Assembly: GCA_035048495.1 (NCBI GenBank)
Contig: CM068544.1
Coordinates: forward strand, 12,518,138 to 12,582,137
Reading direction: 5' to 3'
DNA length: 64,000 nt
Source of the DNA: Euptelea pleiosperma
Lineage: Eukaryota; Streptophyta; Magnoliopsida; Ranunculales; Eupteleaceae
Shown here one piece after another: positions 47,410 through 59,532 of the stretch (positions are counted from its first letter, which is position 1; every line of letters starts with the position of its first letter). Under the pieces are notes generated by a model. It was not told where the DNA came from. It made no database searches and saw only the letters and a list, made by a program, of their open reading frames with translations. Made by a program: the position numbers and the translations under genes.

Positions 47410-49252
47410 TGATAATGTCAATTTTGTGCGTATTATTCATTTTAACCTTAGGACATTATCAGACTTCATTAATTTATAACTCTGCATTTATGCCTAAAAT
47501 GCATCCTAGATGTCTCATGCATATCATATCCGATTTAGACCCTCATTACGCTACATTGAATAATTGTAGGATAATGGTGGATCGCTAATAGATTATCATG
47601 GATCCGTAGGATCATCGAGGAAGATCTAACTCCCCATAGACCATCTCCAAATGTGTGCCACATGGAAGCTCCCTAGCCATTGGATTATTCTTGAGAGCTT
47701 TATGGAGCATCATGGCCATGCAAGCCATAACGAAGTGGTTGATGAAGCCATGAAGCCATAAAAGCCACCAAGCCATGCAAGCCACATGGGAGTTTCTCAA
47801 GCCATGAAGCCATGAAAGCCACCAAGCCATTGAAGCAATGCAAGCCACATGGGAGTTTCTCAAGCCATCTAAGCCACCTCCAAGCCACATATTAGACCTC
47901 ACATGTGTGATGGAGACACAACATGGGAGACTTTAAAATTCAAAAAAAGTCAAATCTCTCTTGGGAAGACCCACCAATAGAAAAGTTATACCTTTTTTCT
48001 CTTGGAAAGACCAACCAACCAAAAGCCAACACACCCAACACCTTGGAGATCAAACCTACCACCTTTTGCAAGGCTAACCTTGTACAAATCCTCCCCCATT
48101 GGTTCCATTTTCCAACCATTGATCTCCTTCTACCTCATCTCCACCTCTTATCTCCACTTATCACTCTTCCACATCATCTTCCACATCACCTTCCACCTCA
48201 CCACCTCACATCTTCTATATAAGCTCACTTTGAGCTTATGAGAATGTCTTCTTTTCTCTTGTGAGTTTTCTTGAGAGAGTTAAAAAATCCCAAGCAAGTC
48301 TCTTCTCCATTCTCATTCTTCTTATCTCTTTCTCTTTTTACTTATTTTTCATGGCCAACCACACTATGCTTGGCTAGTTTTCTACTTGGGCATAGAGAGG
48401 AGGACATCTCATCTCTCTTGGGACTTATGGAGGAACTCACCAATGAATGAGCTTATTGTTGTAAAGGGCTTTCTCCACTTTTTTTTATATTGTTCTCACT
48501 TTCACATGTTGTATCATGTACACCTTGTAGTTTGTGATTACATTTATGAATGAAGTGAGGTATTTTTATTATATCTTAATTTGTGAGATCTTTTATGAGT
48601 GCTTTTAACTTTGTATGCCATGCATCCATAGTCTTGTAGTCTCATACTTGCTCTCTTTTTACCCCTAGAACACTTCTTAGTTCTAGTATGCTTTTATAGT
48701 TTGAAAATACCTCTTGGTGGAAACCCTACTTTTGAATGTTATTTATGAGCTTCATTGTTATATTTTTAGTGGGAAGAACAACTTAGTAGTTGATTCTCTC
48801 CCTTTGTGAGTTGTCTTCATAAGGACCAAGATGATGGGATGGGCCAAATCTTAATGCCCAAACTCTTATCTCTTGATTTTCCTTCAAAAATTTTACTTGT
48901 CTTGTTATTTTATAGCACACTACCTACTACTTTAACTTTCTTGCATTCACTCACACACTTCATCTCTTGGCACACACCACTCTCATTCTATTTCTTCATC
49001 ACACCATGCATGTAGTAACCTAGTTTTAGAACACTATACCCCAATCCTTGTGGTTCGACCTTGGGGCTTCCCTCAAGTTTTTAAACTTGTTTCATTTACT
49101 ACCCCTCACACCCTAGTTACAATTCATTCTTTGTTGCATTAGAGACTTTAATGTCTAGGGTATGATTTGGTGCATTTTTATTTCATGTTACTTAAGGATT
49201 ATATTTTTGTAATTCCTTAGTGTTCTGAGTGTGCACATTAAAGTAGGCAACA
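47410..49252 (+). repeat. G element 5' LTR
   Basis: The LTR runs from TGATAATGTC to AGGCAACA, about 1.84 kb. It contains a ~75-bp repeat with CAAGCCACATGGGAGTTTCTCAAGCC (about 47780 and 47845) and a TATA box TATATAAG at 48216-48223. Confidence 0.85.
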
Positions 49253-49257
49253 AATTT

Positions 49258-49275
49258 TGGCGCCGTTGCCGGGGA
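49258..49275 (+). other. G element primer-binding site (tRNA-Asp type)
   Basis: TGGCGCCGTTGCCGGGGA, five bases after the LTR, is the standard plant Tat/Athila tRNA-Asp site. Confidence 0.9.
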
Positions 49276-50098
49276 TTGGCAATAGGTGTTCAAGAACTTT
49301 GGATTGCTACATTTTCTTTTATTTCTTTTTCTCTATTTGTTCTAACATTCTAACATCTTAACTTGCTAACATTCTAACTTTCTAACTCTTTACTTTCTTG
49401 CTATTAACTCTTTATATTCAAGCAACTAACATTTTCCATTTCTTTCTAATTTTTCTTTTCTTTGTAGTTTACTTTACTTGTAACTAACTTCTAACACTTT
49501 TTTTTATACTTGTTACTAACATTTCATGTTTACTTGTAGATCTTCTCTTTAGACCCCCTTAGGTTAGGTTATACATTTACTTGTATTTTCATCTACTTGT
49601 AAGTTTGAGTGATGGCGAGGTCTCTTGAGTGAAGGTGAGGGAGTGATTTGTATTAAACTCCAATTTGTAATAATAGATATAGGACTTGCCTCAAGTGTGA
49701 GCAATCGTAACTTGAAAGTGGAGGTGGTATGTAAATTGCTCACACTTGTACGAGAAGACTTGATCAAGGACCCCAATGTAAGATCTACCCAATCTTTTAT
49801 ATTTTTTTAGTTTAGGGTATTTTGATTTGTTTGTTTGCTTGTGTTCTTTTGCTATTAGTTGATGCATGCTTAGGCTTTTCTTCTTAGATTAATGCATGTT
49901 TAGGTTTATTTTCTTAGTCTAATTTGACACATGTATAAACTTTATGCACACACATTGTGTTTAGGTGCATATTAGTGTGTTTTCTTTTCTTTTGTTTGTA
50001 TGGTGTTGTGGATGTGCACCCATATTGAGTGTTAATCATCTAACTTGTCCACACAATCGACTTTGGAACTTAAAATTTATTCACTTGAATCTATTTGA

Positions 50099-51480
50099 AT
50101 GACCACGTGGACACGTGATCATACCAATAAGTTACAAAGGAATTTGGGTCAAGACACTCTTGAAGATCTCTTAGATAATCTCTTTGAACATTCTAAAGAG
50201 GACTCTACCTATTCACCCACCATGTCGATGCATGAAGGCAATGTAGGTGATCCCCAAGTTCTAAGAAATGAGGCCAACAATAGACCTAATATGGAAGAAC
50301 CTAGAACATTAAGAGACTACCTACAACCGGCTAGGTTTAGTGCACCTTCTTGCATAGTCCTTCCATATAATTAAAGGCATAATTTTGAAATCAAACCGGG
50401 AGTGATCCATCTACTCCCCACATTTCATGGCCTTGAATTGGAAGACCCCTATCTTCACCTCCAAGAGTTTGAGGAGATTTGTGCAACATTGCACTATCAA
50501 GATGTAGCCGAAGATACCATAAGGCTCAAACTCTTCCCATTTTCTCTAAAGGAGAAAGCCAAGTCATGGCTCCACTCCCTTAGACCTCGATCAATTGGGA
50601 CATGGGGAGATATGTCTAAAGAATTCTTGAAGAAATTCTTCCCGACTCAAAAGACTCATACCCTCAAAAGAGCCATCATGACATACTCTCAAAAAGAGAA
50701 TGAGGCATTCTCTTCATGTTGGGAGAGGTACAATGACCTACTCCGAAAATGCCCCCATCATGGCTATGATAAGCCAAACCTCATTGGATTCTTCCTTGAT
50801 GGACTTACCCCCTCTATGAGGCAACTTGTGGAAACAATGAGTAATGGAGAATTCATCATGAAAGAACCCGATGAGGCTTGGGAATTTCTTGAAAACTTAG
50901 CAGAGAATGTCCAAAGTTGGGAAAAGGTGGAGAAAATAGATAGATTTAATGAGAGACCTACCTCCTCCAAAGGAGGCATGTACCAAGTTAGAGAAGATAT
51001 TGACCTTAATGCTAAACTTTCTCTCCTAACTAGAAGGTTGGAGGCCATAGAAAGCAAAGGCAAAAAGATTGAAGAAGCTTGTGCTATTTGTGAGAGCCCT
51101 TCTCATGAGACTAAGGGTTGCCCTAAAATCTCGGTGTTTCAAGAAGTACTCCATGAACAAGCCAATGCTATGGATGCCTACTAGAAGCCTTATGATAATT
51201 CCCCATATTCCAATACTTATAATTCAAATTGGAGGAATCACCCCAACTTTGGTTGTAGACAAGGGCAAGCCAATGGGCAAGGAAACGGGCAAAATAGTGG
51301 GCAAAGCAATAGAAACCCCCTAGGACCTTCATCTAACCAAACCTATCAATCACCCATGAAGTCTTTAGAGGAAACCCTACAATCTTTCATGCAAGCCCAA
51401 ACGGCCATCAACCAATCCACTATGCAAGCTATACAAAAATTGGAATGGCTAAGAAATCTAGACAAAATATTTTGTAAATA
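50099..51480 (+). pseudogene. G element gag, truncated
   Basis: One frame with stops at 50372 (TAA) and 51182 (TAG). The conserved gag core has LLPTFHGLELEDPYLHLQEF, LFPFSLKEKAKSWLHSLRP, FFPTQKTHTLKRAI and RYNDLLRKCPHHG. A CCHC zinc knuckle CAICESPSHETKGC follows (near 51085-51125), then an Asn/Gln/Gly-rich tail with WRNHPNFG. The frame runs to the right edge of G and has no protease or RT. Similarity to T3 gag is at family level only. Confidence 0.88.
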
Positions 51481-51485
51481 GCTGC

Positions 51486-52359
51486 GGTTGGAGAGTTCTC
51501 TCCACGTAGTTGTGCGTGGATGAAGAGAGACCCGAGGGAGGTGGCTTCAACCGGTGGTTGTTGTGGAGATGAAACAGCAACGTGGAAGGTGCAGCGGTGT
51601 GGAGGGGATCGAGATGGGAGGAGTTGCAAACTGGCTGTGGTAGCTGGAGGTGGTGAATGGCAAGTGAGGATGCCCAGATCTTCTCCTCCTCCCGTCTTCT
51701 CTCTTCTTCTTTTCTCTTTTGTTTTTTTTTTTTTTTTTCTGGGTTGACGGCTTGGGAGTTGGGAAGATGTGGAAGAGGGACCAACCAGAAACGTGGGGGA
51801 GATCTGATTGAGGTGCTATGGCAGACGGTATTAATGGTGAAGCCAGTTGCAGGCTGGGCGGCAAAAGTGGAGGAGAGGCGTTGATGGATGGTGGCAGTGG
51901 TGATGGAGATGGCTTGCTGCCTATTTGCAGCGTGGAGGGGATGAGAGGTGCCCCATCTATGGAAGTGTTGCTGGTCTGCAACTCTGTGCAGGGCGGTAAT
52001 GGTGGTGGATCACGAGACAGCAAACCACATGAATGAAGGCTGGAGACGGTGTTGTAGGGCGATATGGTGGGCGTTTGAAGGTTTCCAGCGGTAGAGTTGC
52101 AGTCCAGCGTTGCTTGAGGGTAGTGTTTGCTCTTCGTTCGGGAGTACAAACAAGAGGAGTAAGGTGAGGTCTGCTATTTAGTGGAGGATGTGCAGACCGT
52201 ACTAACAACACAGTTTGTTGAAGGAGGACATGGTGGCTGGTTGGTGTAAGATGTTGCTGCCCGTTGTGCTCGCCCGGAGAACTAGGGAACCGGTGTTGCT
52301 GCCTCTAACACCGGCAGTGAATAATAGGTGCCCCCCTCTTCCTTCTTTCTCTTCCTCTC

Positions 52360-52390
<31 letters not shown>

Positions 52391-53212
52391 GGTTTGCTTG
52401 GAAGAGAAGACGGCTGGGAGGAATGAGAGAGGAGGAGATAGCTAATGGAGGAGAGCTAGAGAGGAAAGATGAGAACGTGGAATGAAGGAGAGGGAAGAGA
52501 GAGGTGGGCCAAACATGAGGGAGAAGAGGGAGAAAGAAGTGGAGAGAGGTGATGAAGGGGGCGGCCTCTTCTTTTTAGAGAATGAAGAAGAGAAGTCTCG
52601 AACGTGAGGGAGACCTTCGGGTTTTTCTCTCTTTTTTTTCTTTTTAAAACGTGCTCTCCATTAATAGAAAATATAAACCCACGGTTTCCAAAACTTCCCT
52701 TAATGTTGTCCACGTTAATATCATACTTCCTATTATGGGTTGCCGCCACCTCACCTCTTCATTCCTTTTAAACTCTCCACGCCTATGCCTTAAGAAATCT
52801 TGGCACTAATTATCACTTGCCACATCATCCTATTTTTCAAACACTTCAAGCCTATTTCCAAAGAAATAATTTTTCTTTCCTTAAAACAAGAATCCCTTGT
52901 AAAAACTTCCATACAAAAAGATAGTAACTTCACTCCTTTTAGGAAATTTTAAAACCATTTCTGAAATGTTCTTTTGTAAAAAAAAATCTTCCCAAGGTTT
53001 GGATTTTGAAATTCTTTCCTCCTTGTAAAATATGCACCCAAAATCTACCATAATTGTCCATTACCGATGATTGGAATTGGGTGGATGACTGGATCATCGG
53101 ATGGATCATCGGACGAGGGAGATCAGCCAAGGTAGGTGATAGGATCAAGCGATTTCGAAAGGATCGGATGATTCAGATTTGAGAGTATAGAGAGAATGAG
53201 GGTTTAGAGAGA
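51486..53212 (-). repeat. T3 5' LTR, segment 2
   Basis: This continues the LTR after G and matches 33460-34469 joined to 36102-36775 of the 3' LTR, i.e. without S4. S5 interrupts it at 53213. Confidence 0.9.
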
Positions 53213-54368
53213 TGATATTCTCTCAAAAGTGCTTATTTTAAGCAATTATCCTTTTAGCATTATCGCACTTTCCTACGTAAAACTGCTCTAATTATCCACT
53301 TTTCTACATAAGAGTCTATCTCATTACGTAGAACACACTTTTCTGGACGAAATGGTATATTTGCATGCATTAAACACATTTTTAGAAGTTTAGATATTAA
53401 GCCGTTCTGATTAAGTCTCATTACGCGCTTCTTCTGTCGCAGGAAACCCTGATTGGATGATTCTCGAGACTTGTGGGCCCACATGGATCATGAAAGCCCA
53501 TTATCAAAGCTTAAAGAGTCCACAGGCTATGTCTAGAAGATATGAGCCTATTATGTGCTGAACAAGGGGATCGAAGAGCTGGCCCAAGGAACCACGAGAG
53601 CGGGAGAGCTGATAACCAAGAGAAGGACCAAAGCATTTAAAGCCACATCAAATGATGGCCTGCTCTACTGGCAAAGCTCAAGTGAAGAACAATGGAAAAC
53701 CAGGGTTCATGACCCTCTGCCAATACTTTTTCTGATATTTTCTCTCTCATCTCTCCTTATTCTCTCTCTCTTCATTTCTCGGTCCTCGAATCTATTGACC
53801 TAACCCAGAACTCCTGCCCCTTGGCTCTGTCTCATCTCCCTTAGCTTTCTGACCGTTGGATCTTCCATCGGGCCGTTGGATCTCTATAGATCGCCATCTG
53901 ATCTATCAATTCTATGCATCCGACCATCAGATCGTGCTACCGATCAGTCAATCATCCATCCTATCAACCACCCGATCTCCATTGTAAAATATCAGTCCCT
54001 AGGGCAGGTTTGATTGTAGAGAAATGCCTCAGATGATTGATTGTGGCCGAGAGCGTAGAGCTCGATTTCCGAAGAAAGGAAAATACATTTTTTCTTGATG
54101 GGTATTTCAAGGGAAAAATGCATTTTTCTCCCCTGGCAACCAAACACACCCTAACCCCCATCCATCGAGCCTAGTGGCCCACTATCCTTCTTACCTACCT
54201 TCTGGCCCATGGCCGATGCACTCTGGGCCCACGAGTTTTAGCATTATTTCATGGTCTACTATCCCATTGGCCGACCACTGGCCGACATGTGGCATCATCT
54301 CTTGGCCCAGTGGTCAAGCACTCCCTTGGCCCAAAAACCTATTCCTCAGTCCATTGGTCAACCCAATG

Positions 54369-57300
54369 TGTAATACCCTGAACTTTTGTTCTAGGGTATT
54401 ATGGTAAATTCACCTAATAATGCAAACTTGAAACTTTTTCAAACTCTTATTATTATTTTTATTGTTTAATATCATGTATGAGTATGTGTATTTAATTTGA
54501 TTTCATTCTGACAACTTTGAAAAACCTGCTATTTTTGAAATTCGTTCTTTAGGGCAAAATTCCTGCTAAGAATAATGAATCATAACTTGCAGGGGACTTT
54601 TTCTTGCTGCAACTAATATTTCAGAACTTTTATAAAAAAATTATTTTGTGGGCCCGAGACTCCAAAAATATTCCTATTTTATCCTTAGCAACTTACCTGT
54701 GAAATTTGGAACCTTTCTTGAGAAAAAAAAAACCCTAGCGGGAGATTTCGGGAGATTTTGACAAAAATAGTATTTTCGTAATTTTTGAACTTTCCTACCA
54801 TTCTTATATTTTTAAATAATATTTAATTATATTTTATTTATTTAATAGGAGTGTGGGACCCGCGAATCACTTTCAGGTCATTCCAATATCATTTAACACT
54901 TTTTCTAGAGTTTTGAACGTTTTTGTGATTTATGTGTGTGACATGTGTCAATACCTTATTGTATGGACTTTTAAATTATATAATATAGTTTGATTGAATT
55001 AATTTATAATTATTTATGTTATGATTATTGGGTGGGCCCGTATGGTCAATCTAGAAGCCTTTTGGGCTTAATAATAATCTTAATTGAGCCTAGTTGTTGT
55101 ATATGGGCCTTGGGCCCATTCTTAACCCATTAATAGTATAAAATATAAGTTTTTGAGGGTTGAAAAAGTCATCCCTTTGCTAGTTACGAATTTCAACAAA
55201 ATAGAAACCCTAATCCTTCCCTAAACCTATTTATGAAAACCCTAAAGCTTTAGAAGTTTTCAAAACCAAACTCCATTAAAGAATAGAGCAAGCTCCATTA
55301 AACCTTCATCCGGGCACCGATCGCACTTGAGCAAGAAGAGAGAATTGACGGGGACTCCGATTAGAAGAACATACTCCGAGGAGAGGACGATCCGACGACT
55401 TTCAAATTTGAAGGAACTTTTGATTTTCATTAAAGTTCAAGAAACCTTAAGGTAAGTGCGCTTGATCCATCCTATACTTGTTTTTCTTCAAGATTTGTTT
55501 TTCTTTCATTAAATAATGGTTGATACTCATTATAAATTAATTTTAATAATATTTACTTTATTCTTATTGGGTTGATCTTTGTTTTGGGCCACCATGATGG
55601 GTTTGGCCATGGTCTATTTTGTACCTATAACGGATGACTATGTTCTTTATCATTTTCGTTGTATTTTTATAATTTAAATATTTTTATAATTATTTTTTTC
55701 TAAATACTCTGTGAATCTATTTTTCAAAATCGTTTAGTTTGTATTTTTCTGATTTTTATTGATTAAGTTATGATTTTTCTAAGTTGTATGACTTTACCAA
55801 AAAACCCAGAATTTCAGATTTTACACGGTCCGATTCACTTGGGATTTCGATCTATATTTTTAACCTAAATATTTTTTTAATTATTTTTATGGATACCTCT
55901 ATTAATCTAGTTTTTAAAACCTTTGAGTTTATATTTTTCTGATTTTTATTGATTAAGTTATGATTTTTCAAACGTGCTGGACTTTTCTGTAAAACCCAGA
56001 ATTTTAGATTTTACACGGTCCACTTTACCTAAGATTTCGATCCATATTTTTAAGCTAAATATTTTTCTAATTATTTTTCACAGATACCTCTATCAATCTA
56101 TTTTCTAGAACCTTTGAGTTTATATTTTTCTGATTTGTATTGATTAAGTTATAATTTTTCAAACATGCTGGACTTGTATTGATTAAGTTACCTCTTGCGA
56201 TTTTCACTTATATTATTCATCGATGTTGATTATGATATTTGGTCATGTCTTATTGACTATATACCTAGATGGTTCGACCTATACTTGTATGCATGGGGAT
56301 CCCACCCATGTGTCTTGGATCCCTCATAGGGTTCGGCCAAGTGTCTTGGATTCCTCTTTAGGGTTCGACCTTGTGTCATGGATCCCTCATAGGGTTCGGC
56401 AATGGTGTGTTGGATTGCCTTGTGATTTTCACTTATATTATTCATCCGTGTTGATCGTGACCTTCGATGATTGTTACATGTTATTCATGGTTAACCCTAA
56501 TTCGTTCCCATATTATTACTCTTAATGATCATTGGTTCATTTTATATTTTTATTTAAATGTTAAATACATGCGTGCTTATGTCATGTAACCCTAGTACAT
56601 CTTGTTGTCATACCATGATGATCACGTCATTTCATATAAGGGGTGCATAAGGGAACGGGGTTGAAGTATATTATATACATTTATATTGGTTTTATCAATT
56701 AATCAGGGTTCGGTACCCTAGGGTGAAAGGCCCCAGACATTATTATATCCTGCAGATGGGTCGATGAGACCGCTCCCAGTGCGGGAAGGAGATGGAGACC
56801 CTATGTGGTTATGGGTACTAGTTGCATTGGCATCCCTTACTCATCTGCATTCATCCTCATATTCATGACATCCTTATTATACGATTGAGATGCATATCTT
56901 GATTAAAAAAACTTGTATAGTATGATATCATACCATGCACACTGTTGTATTACTGGGCCTCGGCTCACGGTGCTACACCGATACCATTTTCAGATTTTGA
57001 GGAGCCGGGTACGTGAGATGATTTTGAGACGAAAGACTCCGGTGCATTCGAGGAAATCTGCGAGGATTTGGGAGTCGATCCCATACTTTAGAAAGTTGTA
57101 TTTGATTATTTTATAACATTATTTATTTATTTTCACGGGCATGTAAGCCTTTGATTGAGAGCATGTTCTCACTTCCATCTCTCCACATTTAGTTGATTGA
57201 TTGAATTATTTGAATTATGAATTATTTGAATTATTTGTTTCCTACATCTAGACTCTTTCTTTTACTTAGTCGATTTTCGAATGAACCTTAGTAGTCTAAT

Positions 57301-57410
57301 TGACCTAATTGGACCACTAGGGGACATTCATGGATCACCTCTGGGTTCGGGTACGGGTCGATCCATGGATTTTTGGGTCGTATCTGGGTATCCGGATTCG
57401 GGGCGTGACA
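54369..57410 (+). mobile_element. Q1: solo LTR of another family inside S5
   Basis: 3,042 bp from TGTAATACCCTG to GGGGCGTGACA, flanked by caatg (54364-54368 and 57411-57415). Only one LTR and no coding sequence are present. The long LTR with TGTAATACCC...GTGACA ends fits Ty3/Gypsy chromovirus-type elements, but this is not proven. It contains ~190-bp tandem repeats (55685-56190) and three degenerate ~45-bp units with GGGTTCGGCC (56265-56430). Confidence 0.9.
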
Positions 57411-57984
57411 CAATGCGGGCCTATAAATTATTAAGCTCACGGCCCATGGCCAATTCTTGAAAGGGCCCCACTCGAGACCCTTAAGCACGGGCCCCCATCT
57501 TAGTGGAATCTCCACGATTTGGAAACCGTGGATATCCAACGGTGGAGATTACATGGTGCGACCCCCTTTTTAGTTTAAAAGGGGGGAAAACCCTAAGAGA
57601 AAGGGTCCTCTCTCCCCCCCCTCTTTCTTCCTCCTCTTCTCTTCCTTGTCTTTCTCCTTTCTCTTCCCTTTCTTCTTCTTCCTTCCTCTTCCGGCGACCT
57701 TTCTCCGGTGAGCTGGTGGTTCTTCTTCTTCTTCTTCTTCTTCACAAGGGGGCTAACCAGCAAGCCGTCACCCCCTTCAAAGCACCATCACAGCACCACC
57801 TCGCCATTAAAACCGGCGAGCTTCTTCCCAGTTCTCACCACGCCCCCACCTGCTGATCCAACGGTAAGGGTTCTTACCCCCCTCTCCTTCTTCCCGGCCA
57901 TCTTCTCCCTATCTTCTTCTTCCCCCTTTTTCCCTTCTCCTTCTTCTTCTTCTCTTCATCGTCGTCTTCTTCTTTGCGTTTTCT

Positions 57985-58353
57985 GGCCGGAGTTGCAGAC
58001 CTGCAACTTCCGGCCATCTTCTCCCTATCTTCTTCTTCCCCCTCTTTCCCTTCTCCTTCTTCGCGTCTTCTTCTTCGTTCTCTCCTGCCCATCCTCTTCT
58101 TCTGCTGTTCTTCTTAGCAGGTACCGCCCACAGCACATCTTCACGTGCTACCGGAGTTGCAGGTTGCAACTCCGGTCGCTGTTGCGTCCTCCACAGCAAC
58201 ACCACAACTCCACCGCTAGCCTGCTCCACCATCGTCTCAGCTAGCCCCCTCTTTCCCTTCGTTACCTTCTCTTCCTCCCCTTCTTTCTTCAAACCTTTCT
58301 TCTTCTTCTTCTTCATCCCCGTTTTCGCCGGAGTTGCAGGTCTGCAACTCCGG
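57985..58353 (+). other. Three CCGGAGTTGCAG hairpins in S5
   Basis: Perfect or near-perfect inverted repeats lie at 57985-58015 (one extra base in one arm), 58150-58176 and 58328-58353, with loops of 2-3 bases. They are spaced about 170 bp apart. No other LTR here has more than one full copy. Confidence 0.88.
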
Positions 58354-58570
58354 CCGTTGATTCTTCTTCCCTTCTTCTTCTCTTCTGATTCTCTTCTTCT
58401 TAATCTCCATCACCTGCTCTTCTCTTCTTCTCTGCCACAGCACCGCCACCTGTTGCAACACCGTGCATCCATAGTCATCATAACCATCTGTGCGCCTCCA
58501 CCACCGCCTGCGTGCACCGCCCAAAGCTCCGCCCAAGTGACCTCCAGCAACGTTGCTGGTGTTGCATAAC

Positions 58571-58768
58571 AGCAACCATTCACCACCAACGTGCATCCTC
58601 TCCGCCCTCCTCTTCTCCTTCACGAGGTGTAGCCCGTGAGCACCTCACTTCGTGGCTGGGGAGCGCACCAGCAACCATTCACCACCAACGTGCATCCTCT
58701 CCGCCCTCCTCTTCTCCTTCACAAGGTGTAGCCCGTGAGCACCTCACTTCGTGACTGTGGAGTGCACC
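58571..58768 (+). repeat. 99-bp tandem duplication in S5
   Basis: Two nearly identical copies start AGCAACCATTCACCACC at 58571 and 58670. A third partial start is at 58769. Confidence 0.9.
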
Positions 58769-59532
58769 AGCAACTCTTCACCACCCCTTATCCTACCTGC
58801 TGGTCACCTACTGCACTGCTACCACCTCAAACATGGTTGTTCCATTCACTTGAACCACAACACCCATGTATTTTCCTCCGATCCTTCACGTGTGGCAATA
58901 CACCACCACGTGGTGTAATCAAACCCACTACCAGCCTGCCACGACGTCAAGGCGAACCCACGATCAGCATCCTTGCATACTTGCACAACACCACACCATC
59001 GTACATCTCCTTCCTTGGTGAAACCAGCCCTAGTCCGTGCAACTCGATGGTAAGGTGCAAAAAGGTGATCTCCATCTACATTTTCTCTTTTTAGATTTCT
59101 CACTCATTTTCTCTCTCTATCTTTTTCACTAATTCTTCCCCTTTCTCTCTCTAGGTTTCTCCCTCTCTTTCTCTTTTTATCTCTCTATTTCTCTCTCTCT
59201 CTCTAGACTCTTGAGATTTTCCTTTCTCTCTCTACCTCCCTCTCTTATTAAAATGCTTTCTAGTTTAATTATTTGTCAGATTTTTGCTGTAAAAGACAAT
59301 TTTGATTAAATGAAGTTGATTTGAATAAAATTATGTTCCATTCTCTACAAATTTCCCATCATTTTATGTCATTATTGCGCTAACCCGACTAATCCCGAGT
59401 GCGGATCGACATCCGACACAAATCCCTATACAAATCTATCAATTTTGCAGGATAATCGGATAAAAATTACAAAATGTGTTGATTCTAGGGTTTCCGTAAC
59501 CAACGACGCGAAAAAACCCTATTTTCAAGAGA

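Larger units (their letters stand above)
47410..51480 (+). mobile_element. G: one-ended gag-bearing LTR element with target duplication
   Basis: It starts TGATAATGTC with an LTR (47410-49252), primer site (49258) and gag, then stops inside gag at 51480 with no 3' LTR. Yet gctgc flanks it exactly at 47405-47409 and 51481-51485, and the empty site is seen once in the other T3 LTR near 33445-33460. It is an unrelated Ty3/Gypsy family with Tat/Athila-type gag. Confidence 0.88.
53213..59527 (+). mobile_element. S5: solo LTR inside the T3 5' LTR
   Basis: It starts TGATATTCTC and ends CCCTATTTTCA, with agaga at 53208-53212 and 59528-59532. Without nested Q1 it is about 3.27 kb. The U3 has two 20-bp units near 53850. 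A TTTAAAAGGGG promoter-like motif lies near 57574. The transcribed middle carries three CCGGAGTTGCAG hairpins and a 99-bp tandem duplication (58571-58768). Confidence 0.94.

Noticed and set aside
47690..47900. CAAGCCA/ATGG repeat as a gene
   Set aside because: A short tandem duplication in the G element LTR; open frames follow from the repeat only.
57708..58623. Long ORFs in S5
   Set aside because: Same cause: CTT/CTC-rich LTR sequence with hairpins and a tandem duplication.
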